Source of the DNA: Bacteroidales bacterium UBA4459
GTDB lineage: Bacteria; Bacteroidota; Bacteroidia; Bacteroidales; F082
Length of the DNA stretch: 12,300 nucleotides
Reading direction: 5' to 3'
NCBI GenBank assembly: GCA_002389465.1
Contig: DGOT01000044.1
Span: forward strand, 1,217 to 13,516
Below are positions 8,046-12,300 of this stretch, piece after piece. Position numbers and translations under genes: made by a program. The notes beneath the pieces are model-generated. The model did no database searches and had not been told where the DNA came from. It worked only from the letters and a program-made list of their open reading frames with translations. The stretch's first letter is position 1; each line of letters starts with the position of its first letter.

Positions 8046-9305
8046 TTACAGTATTTTTAACCTGTCAGCATCCTGCTTGACAAACAGAAATAACAAAAGA
8101 GTAAATCCCCACAGTGACGAGCCTCCATAACTAAAAAAAGGTAAAGGAATCCCTACCACAGGCGCCAGACCGATGGTCATACCGACATTTACCACAAAGT
8201 GAAAAAACAAAATGGAAATTACACCGTAACCGTAAATCCGGCTGAATTGCGACCGCTGTCGTTCGGCAAGCAGAACAAGGCGTACCAGCAATCCCAAGAA
8301 AAGAAGGATTACTACAGAAGTTCCCAAAAAACCCCATTCTTCGCCGACCGTACAAAAGATAAAGTCAGTACTTTGTTCCGGTACAAAATGGTATCTTGTC
8401 AGCATACCCTGCCGGAATCCTTTACCGGTCAGGCCACCCGATCCTATGGCAATTTTTGATTGATTTACATTATAACCGGCCCCTTTCAGGTCTTCTTCTA
8501 TGCCCAGCAGCACATTAATCCGTTTCTTCTGGTGCGGCTCCAGCACTTTTTGAAAGGCATAATTAACACTGAATACAAATGCCGACGACAACAAAAACAT
8601 AGCAATGATAGTTTTGTAATTTTTTCTGGTCTTCCGGAAAAAAACAAGAAGCAGGGTCAGCAACAAAGCAATCGCTGAGATGATATAAATTTCACCAAAC
8701 AACAGTGTCAGAATGAACAGCATGGCCAGCACAAAGCCAAAAAAAATCACCGAACCGGAAAAGCCTTCGCGAAACAATACAAGGGCAAATGAGGTATATA
8801 CAAGGGCCGATCCCGTATCGTTCTGAAGTAGAATTAAAAGTGCTGGAAGCCCTGCCAATGACATGGCAATAACAGGTGTTTTCAGCTTTTTCATATCCAC
8901 ATGGGTCGTACTTAAATATTTGGCAATTGCCAAGGCGGTAGCAAATTTGGCAAATTCAGACGGCTGGATTGCAAAACTGCCCATCTGAAACCACGACCTT
9001 GATCCGGCAACAGTCTTTCCGAACAGCAACACGCCTATCAACACCAAAATCATTGCCCCGTAAAACACAAAAGCAAATGAGGAGAAAAACTTGGCATCGA
9101 TCAGAAGCACGATTATAATCATAACTACAGCCAGTCCGATCCATAGCAACTGCTTTCCGTACCGTTGTGTCAAGTCAAAGACAGAACCTTCCTTATCTCC
9201 TCCTGAAGAAGCATAAATACTTAACCAACCAAAAAAAACCAGTAAAAAGTAGAGCAATACTACAATCCAGTCAACATTTCCTATGACGCTTTCCCTGCTT
9301 TTCAC
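8046..9305 (-). CDS. rodA: Peptidoglycan glycosyltransferase RodA (SEDS family)
   Basis: Polytopic protein of 419 residues with about ten membrane helices. It polymerises lipid II glycan strands during side-wall elongation in the inner membrane, together with PBP2. SEDS landmarks are present: GSRSWFQMGSFAIQPSEFAK (101-120), NDTGSALVY (162-170), FVPEQSTDFIF (307-317) with Asp314 at the position of the essential Asp of E. coli RodA, and GIPLPFFSYGGSS (385-397). The start is GTG at 9305-9303, two bases after the mrdA stop. No in-frame ATG lies nearby before the first membrane helix, and the resulting N-terminus fits the family. The tight spacing implies co-translation with PBP2, its partner. Length and motifs look intact. 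Confidence 0.93.
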   Translation of the reverse strand: MKSRESVIGNVDWIVVLLYFLLVFFGWLSIYASSGGDKEGSVFDLTQRYGKQLLWIGLAVVMIIIVLLIDAKFFSSFAFVFYGAMILVLIGVLLFGKTVAGSRSWFQMGSFAIQPSEFAKFATALAIAKYLSTTHVDMKKLKTPVIAMSLAGLPALLILLQNDTGSALVYTSFALVLFREGFSGSVIFFGFVLAMLFILTLLFGEIYIISAIALLLTLLLVFFRKTRKNYKTIIAMFLLSSAFVFSVNYAFQKVLEPHQKKRINVLLGIEEDLKGAGYNVNQSKIAIGSGGLTGKGFRQGMLTRYHFVPEQSTDFIFCTVGEEWGFLGTSVVILLFLGLLVRLVLLAERQRSQFSRIYGYGVISILFFHFVVNVGMTIGLAPVVGIPLPFFSYGGSSLWGFTLLLFLFVKQDADRLKIL

Positions 9306-9307
9306 TA

Positions 9308-11137
9308 TTATTTATCTTTTCCTTTGTTATGTATCAGGTCTCCTTCCAGCATTTTTTTCTCGTACCGAATTCTTTTTACTTCACCCGTCAGATACTTTTC
9401 CATGAGCAAACTGGCAATGGGAGCTGCCCACGTGGAGCCATATCCCGAATTTTCTACTACAACAGCAATGGCAATTTGCGGGTTTTTGTACGGTGCAAAG
9501 GCAATAAACATCGAATGGTCTTCCCCATGAGGGTTTTGCACCGTTCCTGTTTTTCCACATTGATGGATGCTGTCCATTTTATACCAGCGGGCTGTTCCAT
9601 GTTCAGCTTCAAAAACTTCCAACATAGCTTCGCGTGCTACATTAAAATATTTTGGCTCCACGGCAGTCCATATTTTTTTTCCGAATAGGGTACTGTCGTC
9701 AGGTAAATTCTCTATTTTCCTTAAAAAGTGCGGCTCATAATAATAACCGTTGTTTGCAATTATTGCTACCAGATTTGCCAGCTGCAGAGGCGTCACCAAA
9801 ATCTCTCCCTGGCCGATACTCAGCGACCTGACCGTTAAGGCATTCCACCTTCCGTTATAGACTTTGTCGTAGTAGGCGGGTGAAGGAATATTACCACTTA
9901 CCTCGTACGGGATATCGGTATTGAATTTACTGCCAAACCCAAAGCTTTTTATATCGTTATACCAGTGCTCATAGCCAACTTTCGGATCATTATATTTGGG
10001 CAGATTCAATGTGTTTTTGAAGGTGTTCCAGAAATATGAATTACACGACTCCTGAATGGCCTGTTTTAATCCTAAGGGAGAGATGTGTGTATGCGTACAT
10101 TTGATCGGTCTCGACTTTTTTCCCTGGCAGGTAAACATGGTATTAGGCGTTATCGCATGTTCCTGCAATGCCACCAGTGCATTGATCATTTTAAATGTAG
10201 AGCCCGGCGGATACGTACCCATAACTGCTCTGTTCAACAAGGGTTTCAGCGTGTCGTTCAACAGGAGCTCAAAATTTACCGACCGCTGGCGGCCAACCAG
10301 CATGTTCGGGTCGTATGCCGGACTGCTTATCATCACCAGAATTTCCCCCGTATTCGGGTTGATGGCTACAATACTGCCTTTTTTATTTTGCATCAGCTGT
10401 TCACCGTACTGCTGAAGGTTTGCATCTATACTCAGTATCAGGTCTTTTCCCGGAATAGCCGCCGTGTCATATTTTCCATTCTGGTAACTTCCTTTTACCC
10501 GGTTATGCACATCAACTTCCAAAATTTTCATTCCCTTTACACCCCTGAGCTCCGGCTCATAGTACTTTTCAATACCCGACTTGCCGATGTAATCGCCCGG
10601 CTGGTAATAGGGGTGTGTGTTTATCTCCTGCTGGCTCACCTCACCAACGTTTCCCAAGACATGGGGCGCAACAGGTACCGGATAATGACGTAATGTTCTT
10701 GTTACCGGATAAAAGCCCGGACATTGGTAGAGCTTTTCCTGAATTGCACCAAATTCTTCCTTTGAAATCTGTTTTAGAAAAACCGACGGGCGATAGTTTG
10801 AATAATGCTTCGCCAGTTCCATCCGGGATCGGAAAAAAGTTGTATCAATCTGGAGTAGTGTGCAAAAAGCGGCCGTATCCAGATTTTTTACCTGCCCTGG
10901 TATCACCATCAGGTCGTATAATGCTTCATTATAAACCAGCAATTGTCCGTTACGGTCATATATATTACCCCGGGCCGGGTATTGCTTTTCGTAGCGTAAG
11001 ACAATATTTTTGGCAGATAGTTTATAACGATTGTCAATCACCTGCAAATAAAACAAACGAACAATAAAGATCAATGCCACCAGTACCAATAAACCGATGA
11101 TGATATATTTTCTTGAAGAATAATCCCTTACATACAT
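9308..11137 (-). CDS. mrdA: Penicillin-binding protein 2, elongasome transpeptidase
   Basis: Class B PBP of 609 residues. A single membrane helix at about 11-31 anchors it, with RDYSSRK in the cytoplasm. The pedestal/dimerisation domain begins with PARGNIYDRNGQLLVYN (54-70) and runs to about 230. The transpeptidase domain shows all three active-site motifs: STFK (313-316, nucleophile Ser313) in GTYPPGSTFK, SCN (364-366), and KTGT (529-532). It cross-links peptidoglycan stems in the periplasm and is the beta-lactam target specific to rod elongation. The linked rodA, 2 bp downstream, supports PBP2 rather than FtsI/PBP3. The start is the ATG at 11137, about 37 bp after a TAACTTTG promoter element. 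The mreBCD genes often found just upstream in this phylum are absent from this position. Confidence 0.95.
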   Translation of the reverse strand: MYVRDYSSRKYIIIGLLVLVALIFIVRLFYLQVIDNRYKLSAKNIVLRYEKQYPARGNIYDRNGQLLVYNEALYDLMVIPGQVKNLDTAAFCTLLQIDTTFFRSRMELAKHYSNYRPSVFLKQISKEEFGAIQEKLYQCPGFYPVTRTLRHYPVPVAPHVLGNVGEVSQQEINTHPYYQPGDYIGKSGIEKYYEPELRGVKGMKILEVDVHNRVKGSYQNGKYDTAAIPGKDLILSIDANLQQYGEQLMQNKKGSIVAINPNTGEILVMISSPAYDPNMLVGRQRSVNFELLLNDTLKPLLNRAVMGTYPPGSTFKMINALVALQEHAITPNTMFTCQGKKSRPIKCTHTHISPLGLKQAIQESCNSYFWNTFKNTLNLPKYNDPKVGYEHWYNDIKSFGFGSKFNTDIPYEVSGNIPSPAYYDKVYNGRWNALTVRSLSIGQGEILVTPLQLANLVAIIANNGYYYEPHFLRKIENLPDDSTLFGKKIWTAVEPKYFNVAREAMLEVFEAEHGTARWYKMDSIHQCGKTGTVQNPHGEDHSMFIAFAPYKNPQIAIAVVVENSGYGSTWAAPIASLLMEKYLTGEVKRIRYEKKMLEGDLIHNKGKDK

Positions 11138-11174
11138 TGAAACTGCCTTATGAAGTGTCCCTGCCGATGTTACG

Positions 11175-11182
11175 CAAAGTTA
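11175..11182 (-). promoter_or_regulatory. Candidate mrdA -7 promoter element (TAACTTTG)
   Basis: On the minus strand these bases read TAACTTTG, followed by C, an exact match to the Bacteroidota TAnnTTTG consensus. The expected start lies about 30 nt before the mrdA ATG. No TTG is found about 20 bp upstream, so the -33 half is missing or degenerate. A near match, CAACTTTG, lies at 11239-11232 close to the stop of the upstream lipoprotein gene. Confidence 0.5.
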
Positions 11183-11190
11183 GCAATAAC

Positions 11191-11213
11191 TTCCGGGATA
11201 AAAATTCCGGGAA
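11191..11213. repeat. Short direct repeat forming an imperfect hairpin upstream of mrdA
   Basis: TTCCGGGA occurs at 11191-11198 and again at 11205-11212, each followed by an A-rich stretch (TAAAAA and AATAAAAA), at a 14-bp period. The same bases can also fold: TTCCGGGA at 11191-11198 pairs with TCCGGGAA at 11206-11213 with one central G-G mismatch around an AT loop. It sits where the -33 region of the mrdA promoter would be, so it could be a regulator site. It could also be a weak terminator for the upstream lipoprotein gene, but no T tract follows on that strand. Confidence 0.45.
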
Positions 11214-11244
11214 ATAAAAATATTAAATGGTCAAAGTTGAAAAC

Positions 11245-11793
11245 CTATTTACTAATCCTGACGATTGGAGGCGTTTCGATAGTGTTGCTTTTATGCAGTC
11301 CGCGGTCGATGATATAGGCTGAAAATTTGATTGTGTCGTATTGGGAAAGAGGGTTCAGGATGAAAAGTGTATCATTAAAAACTCCTTTGATCGATTTTTC
11401 GACTGATTCCGGAATCAATTGAGGAAACCGGGTGTTAAACGTAAGGGTGTCATACCTTGCCGAGTCGGCGTTCCATGCCAGCAAAGGCACTTCTTTAAAA
11501 ATACCGTTCTGGCGCTCAAAATATTTAATGATCAGGTTGTAATAATAAGCTCCTCCCAAATCAAATGGGGGATTCGTGTCATCCGGACTAAGTCCCAGGT
11601 CGCCATCACCATCAGTATAGGAAAAGATCAGCACACCCCGTTCCGTTTTCCCGGTTTCCAGGTTGTACTCCAGTAAAAAATCTTCGTACTCAATTGCCGG
11701 TTCAACAGGATACTCTTCAAACTTCCTGCATGAAAGAAGGATAAGCCCCGAGAGAATAAGCAGAATAAACAGTATTTTTGCTTTACGTAACAT
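11245..11793 (-). CDS. Small lipoprotein with DGDGDLG loop, function unknown
   Basis: Protein of 182 residues with a lipoprotein signal ending LLSC (Cys22), followed by RKFEEYPVEP. SYTDGDGDLGLSP at 58-70 is an Asp/Gly loop resembling calcium-binding DxDxDG motifs. Two other recognisable stretches are GVFNDTLFIL (137-146) and the C-terminal FSAYIIDRGLHKSNTIETPPI (157-177). It is predicted to be beta-rich and periplasmic or outer-membrane attached. I know similar uncharacterised lipoproteins from Bacteroidota but no function for them. It precedes mrdA on the same strand by 107 bp, a gap that holds a promoter element and a repeat, so co-transcription is uncertain. Its 5' end is 43 bp from the divergent LuxE-like gene. 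Calcium binding is an inference from the motif alone. Confidence 0.8.
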   Translation of the reverse strand: MLRKAKILFILLILSGLILLSCRKFEEYPVEPAIEYEDFLLEYNLETGKTERGVLIFSYTDGDGDLGLSPDDTNPPFDLGGAYYYNLIIKYFERQNGIFKEVPLLAWNADSARYDTLTFNTRFPQLIPESVEKSIKGVFNDTLFILNPLSQYDTIKFSAYIIDRGLHKSNTIETPPIVRISK

Positions 11794-11836
11794 TCTTTTG
11801 AATAGGCCACTAAAGTAGTAAAATCTTACAAAGCTT

Positions 11837-12300
11837 ATGCCGGATTTAATAACCTACGAAAATAAAATATTTACCATGGCTTCGTCTGAATCATTTAACG
11901 AAACGGCGTTGGAGATATTTCGTTTTCAGTATAAAAATAATCGGGTTTACCGGAGTTTTGTTGATTATCTGGGGATTCTGCATTCCGGCGTCAGTCATTA
12001 TACGGAGATTCCATTCCTGCCCATCGAGTTTTTTAAGAAGCATCAAATTATTTCGGGCGAATTTAAGGAAGAGACTATTTTTTTGAGCAGCGGAACTACA
12101 GGCAAGCAGGTATCTGAGCATTACATTAAGTCACTTGCATTATATGAACAATCGTTTTTAAAAAATTTTGAGCAGCAATTTGGCTCTGTGAAGGATTACG
12201 TGATCCTCGCTCTGCTACCTTCCTACCTTGAACAGAAAGGCTCATCGCTGGTGTACATGATGAATAAGTTGATCAGCTTGAGTGGGGATAAACGCAGCGG
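11837..12300 (+). CDS. LuxE-like acyl-protein synthetase / acyl-adenylating enzyme (3' truncated by window)
   Basis: The frame is open from the ATG at 11837 to the window edge (154 codons plus two bases). IFLSSGTTGK at 81-90 is the Ser/Thr/Gly-rich phosphate-binding loop of ANL-type adenylating enzymes. The following YVILALLPSYLEQKGSSLVYMM segment, about 121-142, matches the LuxE/acyl-protein synthetase family widespread in Bacteroidota. LuxE of luminous bacteria activates a fatty acid as acyl-AMP and passes it to a cysteine. Here no lux genes are visible, and the natural substrate is unknown. An alternative start is Met14 at 11876. The first ATG is preferred because the intergenic gap stays short and the N-terminus reads well. 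The gene is divergent from the lipoprotein at 11793 with 43 bp between, and no clear promoter is seen in that gap. Confidence 0.8.
   Translation, partial: MPDLITYENKIFTMASSESFNETALEIFRFQYKNNRVYRSFVDYLGILHSGVSHYTEIPFLPIEFFKKHQIISGEFKEETIFLSSGTTGKQVSEHYIKSLALYEQSFLKNFEQQFGSVKDYVILALLPSYLEQKGSSLVYMMNKLISLSGDKRS

Noticed and set aside
10085..10693. 202-codon plus-strand open frame opposite mrdA
   Set aside because: The opposite strand encodes intact PBP2 with all active-site motifs; the plus-strand product is Arg/His/Cys-rich and unlike any family, so it is a shadow.
11773..11780. TATTTTTG as promoter of the LuxE-like gene
   Set aside because: It fits TAnnTTTG but lies inside the coding sequence of the divergent lipoprotein's signal peptide, has no TTG upstream, and such AT-rich matches arise by chance.
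11810..11832. Minus-strand TACTTTAG plus TTTG as promoter of the lipoprotein at 11793
   Set aside because: One mismatch in the -7 element and only about 11 bp to the TTTG, far short of the usual 19-21.
1..12300. CRISPR array, tRNA/rRNA, insertion sequence, toxin-antitoxin, phage or defence system
   Set aside because: No regular repeat-spacer pattern, no transposase or integrase motifs, and the genes account for nearly the whole window with short gaps.

Overview
The window looks like a chromosomal segment of a Bacteroidota bacterium, probably an anaerobic or marine member of the Bacteroidales/Marinilabiliales side. I place it from protein families, not from any search. Pointers are the gene order coaX - outer-membrane protein - TPR protein - lptC - CNNM/CorC-like - ppiD, the lack of purine-rich Shine-Dalgarno sequences, lipoproteins with an S-C lipobox, and TAnnTTTG-type -7 promoter elements. 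Base composition is moderate and fairly even. I see no tRNA, rRNA, CRISPR array, insertion sequence, phage gene or other sign of recent transfer.

Region 1 (1-6973, plus strand) is an envelope-biogenesis block. It opens with the last 37 codons of type III pantothenate kinase (coaX), whose end overlaps the start of a predicted outer-membrane beta-barrel protein. A secreted TPR protein, the LPS-export lipoprotein LptC, a CNNM/CBS/CorC-type membrane protein and a large membrane-anchored parvulin foldase (PpiD/SurA type) follow. Gaps are -14, 26, 22, 55 and 141 bp. The first four or five genes therefore look co-transcribed, while ppiD seems to have its own promoter with two abutting TACATTTG elements.

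Region 2 (7058-7993, plus strand) is a stand-alone lipoprotein of unknown function. It ends at a strong hairpin terminator in the 52-bp convergent junction with rodA.

Region 3 (11793-8046, minus strand) reads, in transcription order, an unknown small lipoprotein with a DGDGDLG loop, then mrdA (PBP2), then rodA. The last two form the transpeptidase/glycosyltransferase pair of the elongasome and are 2 bp apart. The mreBCD genes that often precede this pair in Bacteroidota are not directly upstream. A TAACTTTG promoter element and a direct/inverted repeat sit in the 107-bp gap before mrdA.

Region 4 (11837-12300, plus strand) is the 5' part of a LuxE-like acyl-adenylating enzyme that runs off the window.

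Overall this is mainly housekeeping envelope machinery: LPS transport, periplasmic folding and cell-wall elongation. I found no convincing new system. The best leads are the two uncharacterised envelope proteins conserved next to lptC, the extra parvulin-like segment of PpiD, the lipoprotein ahead of mrdA, and the repeat-bearing mrdA leader.
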